From: Flavobacteriales bacterium
GTDB taxonomy: Bacteria; Bacteroidota; Bacteroidia; Flavobacteriales_D; Parvicellaceae
Direction of reading: 5' to 3'
Assembly (NCBI GenBank): GCA_027047735.1
Contig: JALTUD010000334.1
Location: 1-5,826 of the forward strand
Length of the DNA stretch: 5,826 bases
Made by a program: the position numbers and the translations under genes. This document shows positions 1 through 5,826 of the stretch, piece by piece. Under the pieces are notes generated by a model. It made no database searches and was not told the origin of the DNA. It worked only from the letters and a program-made list of their open reading frames with translations. The stretch's first letter is position 1; each line of letters starts with the position of its first letter.

Positions 1-2
1 AT

Positions 3-1598
3 GCTAATCCAACTAATGAATTGCAAGATTTGTCTATCAACGGTAATACTATTTCTTTATCGGGTAGTTCTGCTACCATAGATTTATCTTCTTATTTGGA
101 TAATACGGATAATCAAAACATAAGCGGTTCGGGCTTGTCGGGTACTACGCTAACTATAGGCATACAAAACGGTTCGAACCAAACTGTTGATTTATCTTCT
201 CTTTCAGACCATGATTGGTATAAAGTGGGGACAACTTCTCCCCCAACCTCTATTAACGACAATATTTTCACACAAGGAATGGTAGGAATTGGAACAACCA
301 CACCTTCCGAGAAATTAGAATTAAATAACGGTGGTATTCAAATCAATCAAAGTTTTGGTATAGGATTTAATGGAGCTATTCCTGCCGGAGGAAGCGTTAC
401 CAGTGATAGAGCAAAGTTTTATTATGATAATAATTTATTTGGAACCAATCAAGACGGACTTGTTTTTGAAAAAACAGATGGAAATGCCAACGACCCTGAT
501 GGAGGTTTTTTGTTTACAATGAAAGGACAAGATAATATTAGAGAAGGGGTTATGAGTATAAGAGGTAACGGAAACGTAGGATTGGGAATACTTGCTCCTA
601 CTCAAAAACTTCACATATATAACGGAAGTGTTTTCGCAGAAAACTCTAATACTTTTAAAAGTGCTACTCTTAGCGATGATGGGGGATTAGAACTTTACCG
701 TAGTAACGCTGCTTCAACTCCTAATGTGAGCGGATTCATTGATTTTAAAGACGTTTCTACTGATGATTCCGATTTTAGAATTTTTTATAATAACAGCATT
801 GGTACAAACGGAGCGTTACAATTTTCGAGAAGTACAACCGGGCTACCTGGTACTTCTCCTGATTTAATTATTCGTAATAGTGATGGATTTATTGGAATGG
901 GGTTGGCTAATCCTACTGAAAAATTACAAGTTGCCGGAGACATAAGAGCAGGTAAGGTTAACCCGAGTAATACCGGAACTTTTCCAAATTATGGAAATAT
1001 TATATATTTTTCCGGAGGTCCAGCCCCTGCTTCTTACGACTCTGATAACTCAGACCCGCTTTTTATGGGGCGATACAATAAAGCTTCTGATCAAAGTGAT
1101 TTAAGAATTAATATCACAGACAATAATCAATATGAAGATGCTTTAAGTATAGGATACACTAACGGTGGATGGACAGAACGTTTTCGATTATCAATGAATG
1201 GTCAAGCTTACAAAGCTGGCGGAGGTTCATGGGCTACATTGTCTGATAGAAGAACAAAAAAAGAAATTTCTCCTTTTTCAGAAGGATTAGACGTGTTGCT
1301 TAAAATTAATCCTGTCACTTATCAATACAATGGACTGTATGGAACAGCTGATGACGGGAACAGATATGTTGGAATTATAGCTCAAGAAGTTAAAGAAGTT
1401 GCCCCTTATATGGTTGATTCTTTTAAAGCTAAAAAGGATGAAACTTCACTTGAGGAAGACATATACAATTACGATGGAGGAACTTATATGCTTTATATTT
1501 TAGTTAACTCAGTTAAAGAACAACAAAAACAAATTGAACTTCTTCAAGAGCAAAACAAAAAATTAGAGGAAATGATTCGTTTGATTGAAGAAAAATAA
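3..1598 (+). CDS. Repetitive tail-fibre-like surface protein with C-terminal peptidase S74 chaperone domain (5' partial)
   Basis: The frame is open to the left edge (A-N-P-T-N-E-L-Q...), so the TTG at 21 is not a real start and the gene begins outside the window; 531 codons are visible. The N-terminal part carries two beta-rich repeats of the type LSGxTLxI...VDLSSL. Next come three units of about 100 residues, each marked by a GxVGxG...P(T/S)xKL motif, as in trimeric beta-helical fibres. Residues from about 405 form a peptidase S74 (endosialidase-type intramolecular chaperone) domain with S-D-R-R-T-K followed by GIIAQEVKEV. The end (VKEQQKQIELLQEQNKKLEE) is a coiled coil. In this family the domain drives trimerisation and then cuts itself off. 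No Sec signal or type IX sorting tail is visible, but the N-terminus is missing. It could be a prophage tail fibre or a cellular surface protein; with no phage gene in view I favour a cellular one, weakly. Confidence 0.9.
   Translation, partial: ANPTNELQDLSINGNTISLSGSSATIDLSSYLDNTDNQNISGSGLSGTTLTIGIQNGSNQTVDLSSLSDHDWYKVGTTSPPTSINDNIFTQGMVGIGTTTPSEKLELNNGGIQINQSFGIGFNGAIPAGGSVTSDRAKFYYDNNLFGTNQDGLVFEKTDGNANDPDGGFLFTMKGQDNIREGVMSIRGNGNVGLGILAPTQKLHIYNGSVFAENSNTFKSATLSDDGGLELYRSNAASTPNVSGFIDFKDVSTDDSDFRIFYNNSIGTNGALQFSRSTTGLPGTSPDLIIRNSDGFIGMGLANPTEKLQVAGDIRAGKVNPSNTGTFPNYGNIIYFSGGPAPASYDSDNSDPLFMGRYNKASDQSDLRINITDNNQYEDALSIGYTNGGWTERFRLSMNGQAYKAGGGSWATLSDRRTKKEISPFSEGLDVLLKINPVTYQYNGLYGTADDGNRYVGIIAQEVKEVAPYMVDSFKAKKDETSLEEDIYNYDGGTYMLYILVNSVKEQQKQIELLQEQNKKLEEMIRLIEEK
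279..944 (+). repeat. Three in-gene protein repeats marked by GxVGxG...PxxKL
   Basis: Related segments begin at 279 (MVGIGTTTPSEKLEL), 570 (GNVGLGILAPTQKLHI) and 885 (GFIGMGLANPTEKLQV). They are 97 and 105 codons apart. The stretches between them share F-x-Y-N-N-x-x-G-T-N and L-x-F motifs, so each unit is about 100 residues long. The DNA has diverged, so the repeat is clear only at protein level. A weaker fourth unit (ERFRLSMNGQAY) lies just before the S74 domain. Confidence 0.75.
1242..1259 (+). other. Predicted S74 self-cleavage site and Ser-Lys dyad
   Basis: The codons read S-D-R-R-T-K. The serine at 1242-1244 and the lysine at 1257-1259, five residues later, have the spacing known for the S74/ICE catalytic dyad (Ser587/Lys592 in the MyRF domain; Ser911 in phage K1F endosialidase). 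Cleavage is expected just before the serine, after W-A-T-L. It would release a C-terminal chaperone of 118 residues. Both residues are intact, so the domain is probably active. Confidence 0.7.
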
Positions 1599-1640
1599 GA
1601 ATACAAACTAAACACAATAACATTTTCCAACGCATTTCCA

Positions 1641-1668
1641 TTTTAATACTAAATATAGTGTATTTTTG
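1641..1668 (+). promoter_or_regulatory. Bacteroidota-type promoter directly upstream of the sugar-phosphate transferase gene
   Basis: TATTTTTG at 1661-1668 matches the Bacteroidota -7 consensus TAnnTTTG exactly. A T-run at 1641-1644 lies at about the right distance for a weak -33 element (consensus TTTG or TTG). Transcription would begin around 1674-1677, at or within a few bases of the ATG at 1677. The 78-base spacer after the S74 gene shows no terminator hairpin, so read-through from upstream is also possible. Confidence 0.6.
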
Positions 1669-1676
1669 CATTCTAA

Positions 1677-2747
1677 ATGATAGGAGAACACATATATTGG
1701 TTGGGTTTTTTAACCTCTTTTTTTGTTGTATTAATGGCTACACCTTCACTAATCAAAGTAGCTAAATTAAAACACTTAGTTGACGAACCCGGAGATGAAA
1801 GAAAGTTACATACGAGAAGCATACCCACGATTGGAGGTATAGCTATTTTTGGGAGTCTCCTTTTTGCTTATTCTCTTTGGTTCCCCGATGAGTTTAGCTA
1901 TATAGCAAAATCTATTGATAATTTTAAGGTGGTTATCTCTTCACTTATCCTGCTCTTTTTCGTGGGTATAAAAGACGATATTATAGGTACAGCCCCCATG
2001 AAAAAACTGGGAGCTCATTTTGTGGTTGGGTTTATTATTGTTATTATCTACGATATTAGAATAACCGGTATGCACGGAATTTTTGGCGTAGGCGAATTAG
2101 ACTTATGGCAAAGTTACCTTATCTCTATTTTTACCTATATCGTTGTTGTAAATGCCTTTAATCTTATTGACGGAATTGATGGTTTAGCTTCCGGTATCGG
2201 ACTTATTTCTTCTCTTGCTTTTGGTTTTTTATTTGGTTTTATAGGAAATGTTCCTTTAGCTTTATTGGCTTTTATTCTGGCGGGTTCGTTATCCGGTTTT
2301 TTAATTTTTAACTTTTCTCCTGCCCGTATATTTATGGGGGATTCGGGTTCGCTTATTATTGGTGCTGTTATTAGTATTTTAACGCTTAACGCCATTGACC
2401 TTCCTTCTTCTTTACTTCCTGAACATTTACAGAACATACACATATCAATTCTAATTATTGCCTTTTTAGTTTACCCGCTAACGGATACAATAAGGGCTTT
2501 TACATTAAGAGCCATAAAAGGTAAATCCCCCTTTACAGCAGACAAAGGACACATCCATCACTTATTTATTAAAGCTGGGTTTAACCATAGAAAAACAGTA
2601 TTAATTTTATATTTGTTCAATATCCTTGTTATCTTGTTTGTTGTCTTTATTCCTTTTCAAAACATAACACTTAATCTACTGGTTTTAGTAGCACTAGCCT
2701 TGAGTATCACATTCATTCCCAAAGCCTTTTTATACGCAAAAAAATGA
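1677..2747 (+). CDS. Undecaprenyl-phosphate sugar-1-phosphate transferase (WecA/TagO-like, glycosyltransferase family 4)
   Basis: A polytopic inner-membrane enzyme that transfers a sugar-1-phosphate, typically GlcNAc-1-P from UDP-GlcNAc, to undecaprenyl phosphate. This is the first step of O-antigen, capsule or related polysaccharide synthesis. All signatures of the MraY/WecA superfamily are present: the DERKLHTRSIPTIGG cytoplasmic motif, the acidic pair D100-D101 (GIKDDIIG), NAFNLIDGIDG at 159-169, MGDSGS at 220-225, and the HIHH box at 292-295 inside the SPFTADKGHIHHLF loop. About ten hydrophobic segments fill the rest. At 356 residues it is normal length. The start at 1677 keeps the first membrane segment whole; the next Met, at residue 20, would cut it. 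There is no MurNAc-pentapeptide context, so WecA/TagO type fits better than MraY. The exact sugar cannot be read from sequence. It overlaps the next gene by 4 bases. Confidence 0.92.
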   Translation: MIGEHIYWLGFLTSFFVVLMATPSLIKVAKLKHLVDEPGDERKLHTRSIPTIGGIAIFGSLLFAYSLWFPDEFSYIAKSIDNFKVVISSLILLFFVGIKDDIIGTAPMKKLGAHFVVGFIIVIIYDIRITGMHGIFGVGELDLWQSYLISIFTYIVVVNAFNLIDGIDGLASGIGLISSLAFGFLFGFIGNVPLALLAFILAGSLSGFLIFNFSPARIFMGDSGSLIIGAVISILTLNAIDLPSSLLPEHLQNIHISILIIAFLVYPLTDTIRAFTLRAIKGKSPFTADKGHIHHLFIKAGFNHRKTVLILYLFNILVILFVVFIPFQNITLNLLVLVALALSITFIPKAFLYAKK

Positions 2748-4282
2748 GATGGATTTTTATTCTTTTTATCCTAATTTCTTTCAATGGATTAGCTCAACAA
2801 GAACTTTTCCCCATTTTAAATCAACCGGTAAACAAGATTAGCCAAGCTCTGTACCAATCCGACAATTTAAAGGTACACACTTCTATTCAACCCTACAATT
2901 ATTATTCTATCAAGAAATATGTCAGCACAAACGACTCTACCTCCCAAAATCGTTTTGACAAGCAAAAGACACAATTTAGAAAAGGAGTAAAAAACATCTT
3001 TATTGCTCCTGTGGCAGATGCTTACGGAGGCATCAACACAACCAACGGAAATCAAAACTATTTTACCGGCTTGGGAATAATCTCCCAATATAATTTTTCA
3101 TCAAAATTAGGAATCGGTTTCACGTACAGATATATCAATGCACAGCTAAAAAAATACGTTGACACTTCACTCTACACCAAAAATGTAATTCCTTCCACCG
3201 GAATAAGAACCTCAATACTCAATCACAACAACAATGAAACACAAGATTTTAGAGGATATATTTCCTATACACCTAATTCTATTTTCTCTTTTCTACTAGG
3301 CAGAGGACAACACTTTTGGGGAGACGGATACCGCTCTCTTTACCTTTCTGACAATGCTTCGCCCTACCCTTATTTTAGAATCGAAAGTACATTTTGGAAA
3401 GTAAAATACACCAACTTGTATGCTTGGCACCAAGACATAAGTACAGGCAAAACCAAAAATAAATTCTCAGCCTCTCATCATTTGAGTTGGAACATTATTC
3501 CCGAATTTAATTTGGGTATTTTTGAAACCGTTGTCTGGGCAGGAAACGACACCTTAGTCAATCGAGGATTTGATGTCAATTACTTGAATCCTGTTGTCTT
3601 TTACCGCCCCGTTGAATATGCACAAGGTTCAACGGACAATTCAATTATCGGATTTAATTTCAAAGCAAAACTCAAAAAGGAACACATCCTATACGGGCAA
3701 TTGGTTTTAGATGAATTTTTACTGGCAGAAATCAAAAGCGGTAGAAATTGGTGGGGAAATAAATATGCTATTCAAATCGGATACAAAAACTATAACTTTC
3801 TTAATATTAACAACCTAACTTTCTTAATCGAACGAAACATTGTACGTCCTTACACCTATTCACACATTTCAAGCACCATCAATTACGGACACCTTAACCA
3901 ATCCTTAGCCCATCCGCTCGGAGCAAACTTTAAAGAGACCGTTATTTTAAGTCGTTATCATTACAAAAAATTGAACTTTACATTTCAAACCAATTTTACC
4001 ACCTTGGGAGCAGACACCTCTGCCGTAAGTATGGGCAACGACATATTTAAAAGTTACGCCAACCGTAATCAAGACTATGGTATTAAATTTTTTCAAGGCG
4101 AAAAACATCATATTATATACAGCAAAATAGAAGTCAGCTATCCGCTCATCAAAAGCATACAAATGCAAGCCTTTACTTCACTTACCGTACGAAACGAATT
4201 AACACCCCACCACTCGCAAACCGACGTTTTTATTCAAGCAGGCATCACGACCCGTTTATGGAATAGATATACCGATTATTAG
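2744..4282 (+). CDS. Outer-membrane beta-barrel, Wzi/RemB-like capsule-assembly or surface protein
   Basis: A 512-residue exported protein. It starts with a Sec signal peptide (MRWIFILFILISFNGLAQ, likely cut after A17) that has no lipobox cysteine. The rest alternates in amphipathic, aromatic-rich strands typical of an outer-membrane barrel (GLGIISQYNFSSKLGIGFTY, FRIESTFWKVKYTNLYAW, YAIQIGYKNYNFLNI). Two segments resemble the capsule-assembly Wzi family and the flavobacterial gliding-associated protein RemB: GRGQHFWGDGYRSL at 186-199 and LNPVVFYRPVEY at 281-292. E. coli Wzi is an outer-membrane lectin that anchors capsule polysaccharide. The ATG overlaps the stop of the transferase gene (ATGA), so the two are probably co-translated, which supports a polysaccharide role. 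Assignment is by motif memory: barrel and export are secure, the exact family less so. Confidence 0.75.
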   Translation: MRWIFILFILISFNGLAQQELFPILNQPVNKISQALYQSDNLKVHTSIQPYNYYSIKKYVSTNDSTSQNRFDKQKTQFRKGVKNIFIAPVADAYGGINTTNGNQNYFTGLGIISQYNFSSKLGIGFTYRYINAQLKKYVDTSLYTKNVIPSTGIRTSILNHNNNETQDFRGYISYTPNSIFSFLLGRGQHFWGDGYRSLYLSDNASPYPYFRIESTFWKVKYTNLYAWHQDISTGKTKNKFSASHHLSWNIIPEFNLGIFETVVWAGNDTLVNRGFDVNYLNPVVFYRPVEYAQGSTDNSIIGFNFKAKLKKEHILYGQLVLDEFLLAEIKSGRNWWGNKYAIQIGYKNYNFLNINNLTFLIERNIVRPYTYSHISSTINYGHLNQSLAHPLGANFKETVILSRYHYKKLNFTFQTNFTTLGADTSAVSMGNDIFKSYANRNQDYGIKFFQGEKHHIIYSKIEVSYPLIKSIQMQAFTSLTVRNELTPHHSQTDVFIQAGITTRLWNRYTDY

Positions 4283-4298
4283 GATGATTTGGCCGTTC

Positions 4299-4356
4299 CC
4301 CTCATTTACAAAAACAACATATCGCTCTCGCGAAACATTGTTTTTGTAAATGAGGG
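4299..4356 (+). terminator. Perfect 19-bp hairpin after the transferase/barrel operon, possible transcript end
   Basis: CCCTCATTTACAAAAACAA at 4299-4317 is the exact reverse complement of 4338-4356, leaving a 20-base loop at 4318-4337. It lies 16 bases past the stop codon. No U-run follows, so it is not a canonical intrinsic terminator; it may stabilise or mark the mRNA 3' end. Loop bases CTCGCG at 4327-4332 are complementary to CGCGAG at 4428-4433, which would allow a loop-to-distal contact. The pairing is certain; the terminator role is a guess. Confidence 0.45.
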
Positions 4357-4374
4357 TCGGGCTATCCGCTATAT

Positions 4375-4407
4375 CTTTTGGTTTGCATAAAGCAAACAAA
4401 CCAAAAG
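4375..4407 (+). repeat. Second hairpin, 11-bp perfect stem
   Basis: CTTTTGGTTTG at 4375-4385 pairs with CAAACCAAAAG at 4397-4407. A competing smaller hairpin is possible: GTTTGC at 4381-4386 with GCAAAC at 4392-4397, loop ATAAA. This is the central variable arm of the element spanning 4291-4430. Confidence 0.8.
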
Positions 4408-4419
4408 GATGCCGCTCCT

Positions 4420-4578
4420 ATCCCTAACGCGAGCGGAATGAGTGCTAAGAAAGTGAGTTTTAGTTTCTTTAGATGATGAAAAAATTCTTTGCATAGCACC
4501 AGCTATGGAAATAAAAGATGAAGAAGTATAAAGGAAATAAAAGCACTTTATGGTGCTCATTATGCTCGTGTTAGGGAT
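4420..4578 (+). repeat. 159-base imperfect palindrome forming a long G.U-rich RNA stem
   Basis: Bases 4420-4447 pair with 4551-4578 over 28 positions: 22 Watson-Crick pairs, 5 G.U pairs (4429, 4435, 4443, 4444 and 4446 with their partners) and one mismatch (4436/4562). After a small internal loop, 4450-4455 pairs with 4544-4549 (AAAGTG/CACTTT). The middle is loose, and the tip closes with CATAGC-ACCA-GCTATG at 4492-4507, centred where the palindrome should be. All five wobble positions would be C-A mismatches in a minus-strand transcript, so a structured RNA, if any, is read from the plus strand. Confidence 0.75.
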
Positions 4579-4593
4579 ACGATCCCTAACGCG
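4567..4593 (+). repeat. Tight 12-bp hairpin with 3-base loop
   Basis: Bases 4567-4578 pair with 4582-4593 around the loop ACG. The inner 9 bp (GTTAGGGAT/ATCCCTAAC) are perfect and the outer three include one G.U. Nine A residues follow (4594-4602), so it is not a plus-strand terminator; on the minus strand the T-run comes before the hairpin. Its left arm is also the right arm of the long palindrome, so the two structures exclude each other. Confidence 0.8.
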
Positions 4594-4653
4594 AAAAAAA
4601 AATGAGAACAAAGAAAACAGAATTTAGTTTTCTTAGATAATAACGAAATAATT
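4582..4653 (+). repeat. Second direct copy of the palindrome's left arm
   Basis: ATCCCTAACGCGA at 4582-4594 repeats 4420-4432 exactly, 162 bases on. Similarity continues in the same order with small gaps: AATGAG, then AAGAAA, then TTTAGTTT, then CTTAGAT against CTTTAGAT, then an A-rich end with AATT. Together with the inverted copy at 4545-4578 this makes three related copies, two direct and one inverted. Confidence 0.65.
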
Positions 4654-4716
4654 GAACAACATTGACTAAATTCGCAACGTACTGACTACCGACTACCTTT
4701 TTATACAATTTATATC

Positions 4717-5826
4717 ATGTCTCGTTGTACCTCGCTAATTGGAAATCATCAACTAAACACTAATAGTTTAAAAGAACTTGCCGAAGATTTAGCATCAAGA
4801 ATAAACATCAATATTGAATACGGGTATTATGCAGCAAAGAAACATTTCGAATTGATAGGACTAAAACAAGATACTGGTTTTCTATGCTTAGGCAAAGTAA
4901 TCAAAGATGAAATGTATGAAACGTATAGATTAGAAGATGTAAATTATATGGCTAAAGAACTGTATAAAAAATACGGTGACGATATCTTTTACTCTACTAA
5001 ATATTGGATATATGCCGATGATTGGTTTCCTAATGAAAGTGAAATAAATGAAGAGAAAAAAAAGATTATTTATCTAGAATTTTGCCTGGAAAAACTAACA
5101 GAAAAGTATAACTACACAAAACTGACAATATACAAAGACCATTATTATAATTACTTCCCTCCCATTCCTGAATGGTGGAATTTTTGCAGTTTCTTCTTAC
5201 ATAAAAGATATAAATATGATGAAGAATACCTATTCCTTATTCATAAATGTAGAAGACTTTTTTATTATTACTCATTGAAATTTGGAAGTAATAAAATATA
5301 CTATTTAGACGATGAATCCGATGTATTAGAAGGAGTTGGTCAAGGAGGAGACTGGTCAATGAGTTGGGAAGAATTTGAAAAATTTGTTCATGAAAAAACC
5401 TCTACATTAAGCCTCAATATTCCAAAATTCTTCAGCAATAGAAGGTACAGAAAACATTTTCATAAACGAAATAAATACCCATATAGTTTTATTGATAACT
5501 TCGAGGATTTCAAACACAAAACAAGAAAATTGAATATGGAAACAAGAAAAATAAAACCAAAAGAACAAGCACTCATCACCTACTTATTGCAAAAGGCAAA
5601 TGTAAATCCTGCCGACTATCCGATAAGTGATACCGTACACGAATACGAAGGCGGAAAAATGGGAAGTATCCACCTTGTCAACGAAAACACGGGAGAATAT
5701 GACGGAGATATTATTCAAGCTCAATACATTGATGACGATGATGTTATTGTAATGATTACACTAACCAAAGACACCAACAACAATCTACTGGATTTGGATT
5801 TTTGGAAAGTTAACTTTGAAAAACTC
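4717..5826 (+). CDS. Uncharacterised two-part protein with C-terminal DUF6984-like domain (3' partial)
   Basis: The frame stays open from the ATG at 4717 to the window edge (370 codons). The only other start region is closed by a TGA at 4663-4665, so 4717 is the first usable ATG. No signal peptide or membrane segment is seen, so the protein is probably cytoplasmic. Residues 1 to about 265 are acidic, rich in Tyr, Phe and Lys, and unrecognised (starts MSRCTSLIGNHQLNTN; contains EYGYYAAKKHFELIG and IPEWWNFCSFF). From Met274 the sequence reads KPKEQALITYLLQKA, then NPADYPISDTVHEYEGGKMG, then YDGDIIQAQYIDDD and NLLDLDFWKVNFEKL. I recall this pattern as the small domain DUF6984, function unknown. 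Sampled 60-base lines give roughly 23-30% G+C in the first part and 32-43% in the second. The layout resembles immunity proteins of polymorphic toxin systems, but no toxin is in view, so that is a guess. Confidence 0.75.
   Translation, partial: MSRCTSLIGNHQLNTNSLKELAEDLASRININIEYGYYAAKKHFELIGLKQDTGFLCLGKVIKDEMYETYRLEDVNYMAKELYKKYGDDIFYSTKYWIYADDWFPNESEINEEKKKIIYLEFCLEKLTEKYNYTKLTIYKDHYYNYFPPIPEWWNFCSFFLHKRYKYDEEYLFLIHKCRRLFYYYSLKFGSNKIYYLDDESDVLEGVGQGGDWSMSWEEFEKFVHEKTSTLSLNIPKFFSNRRYRKHFHKRNKYPYSFIDNFEDFKHKTRKLNMETRKIKPKEQALITYLLQKANVNPADYPISDTVHEYEGGKMGSIHLVNENTGEYDGDIIQAQYIDDDDVIVMITLTKDTNNNLLDLDFWKVNFEKL

Larger units (their letters stand above)
4291..4430 (+). repeat. Putative flavobacterial intergenic repeat element with two hairpins
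   Basis: The order is: GGCCGTTCCCC, a long hairpin, GGGTCGGGCTATCCGCT then ATATCTTTTG, a second hairpin, CAAAAGGATGCCGCT, then CCTATCCCTAACGC. The near-symmetric blocks (ATCCGCT...CTTTTG / CAAAAGGATGCCGCT, and CGTT.../...AACG at the ends) look designed rather than random. From memory, very similar blocks recur between genes in many Flavobacteriia, with the bases between them varying freely. I cannot confirm this here. It could be a mobile repeat, a 3'-end structure or a non-coding RNA. It starts 9 bases after the stop of the barrel gene. Confidence 0.55.
4283..4716. other. Gene-free, structure-rich intergenic region
   Basis: No convincing gene lies here. The only long frame, on the minus strand at 4369-4611, is low-complexity and contains RVRDR twice only because the DNA repeat ATCCCTAACGCGA occurs twice. 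The region is instead built of inverted and direct repeats, listed separately. The last 60 bases before the ATG at 4717 are AT-rich with no exact TAnnTTTG box; the nearest is TAAATTCG at 4667-4674, one mismatch and without a good -33 partner. A 7-base tandem GACTACC lies at 4684-4697. Confidence 0.8.

Noticed and set aside
21..23. TTG as a start codon of the S74 gene
   Set aside because: The frame continues upstream to the window edge in matching repeat sequence (NPTNELQDLS), so the gene starts outside the window.
2135..2443. 102-codon minus-strand frame
   Set aside because: It is a shadow of the transferase gene, whose motifs are complete on the plus strand.
4567..4602. Hairpin plus A-run as an intrinsic terminator
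   Set aside because: On the plus strand the hairpin is followed by A, not T; on the minus strand the T-run comes before the stem. Neither orientation fits.
4369..4611. 80-codon minus-strand frame
   Set aside because: It lies wholly in repeat DNA. Its repeated RVRDR comes from the DNA repeat, and it shows no domain or plausible composition.
4291..4653. CRISPR array
   Set aside because: The repeats are inverted and direct mixed, diverged, and without regular spacing or spacers.
4667..4674. TAAATTCG as promoter of the 4717 gene
   Set aside because: It has one mismatch to TAnnTTTG, and the nearest TTG is only about 12 bases upstream, too close for a -33 element.
4684..4697. Tandem GACTACC repeat
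   Set aside because: Two 7-base copies are too short to mean anything on their own.

Overview
The window looks like chromosomal DNA from a flavobacterium-type Bacteroidota. The evidence is AT-rich coding sequence, a TAnnTTTG-type promoter, starts without clear Shine-Dalgarno sequences, a signal peptide ending in LAQ|Q, and an S74-capped repeat protein of a kind common in this phylum. It holds two complete genes, two genes cut by the window edges, and a 434-base intergenic region full of inverted repeats.

Layout. (1) Bases 3-1598 are the 3' part of a large repetitive surface or tail-fibre-like protein. It ends in a peptidase S74 intramolecular chaperone domain and a coiled coil. (2) After a short spacer with a promoter-like box almost touching the start codon, bases 1677-2747 encode a polyprenyl-phosphate sugar-1-phosphate transferase of the WecA/TagO/MraY superfamily. 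(3) It overlaps by 4 bases (ATGA) with 2744-4282, a secreted outer-membrane beta-barrel resembling Wzi capsule-assembly / RemB-type proteins. These two genes form a translationally coupled pair: one loads the first sugar phosphate onto the lipid carrier at the inner membrane, and the other probably handles the finished polysaccharide, or a related surface function, at the outer membrane. (4) Bases 4283-4716 hold no convincing gene. They contain a perfect 19-bp hairpin, a second hairpin, a 159-base imperfect palindrome and a further partial copy of its arm, with mutually exclusive pairings. (5) From 4717 to the right edge runs an open frame of at least 370 codons. Its C-terminal ~97 residues look like a small uncharacterised domain (from memory, DUF6984) joined to a longer, more AT-rich N-terminal region I cannot identify.

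The best candidate for something undescribed is the intergenic region. Five of the six mismatches in the first 28 positions of the palindrome stem are G.U pairs if, and only if, the plus strand is transcribed. That points to a directional structured RNA or a decayed mobile repeat that was once transcribed. All family names come from reading motifs by eye; no database search was run.
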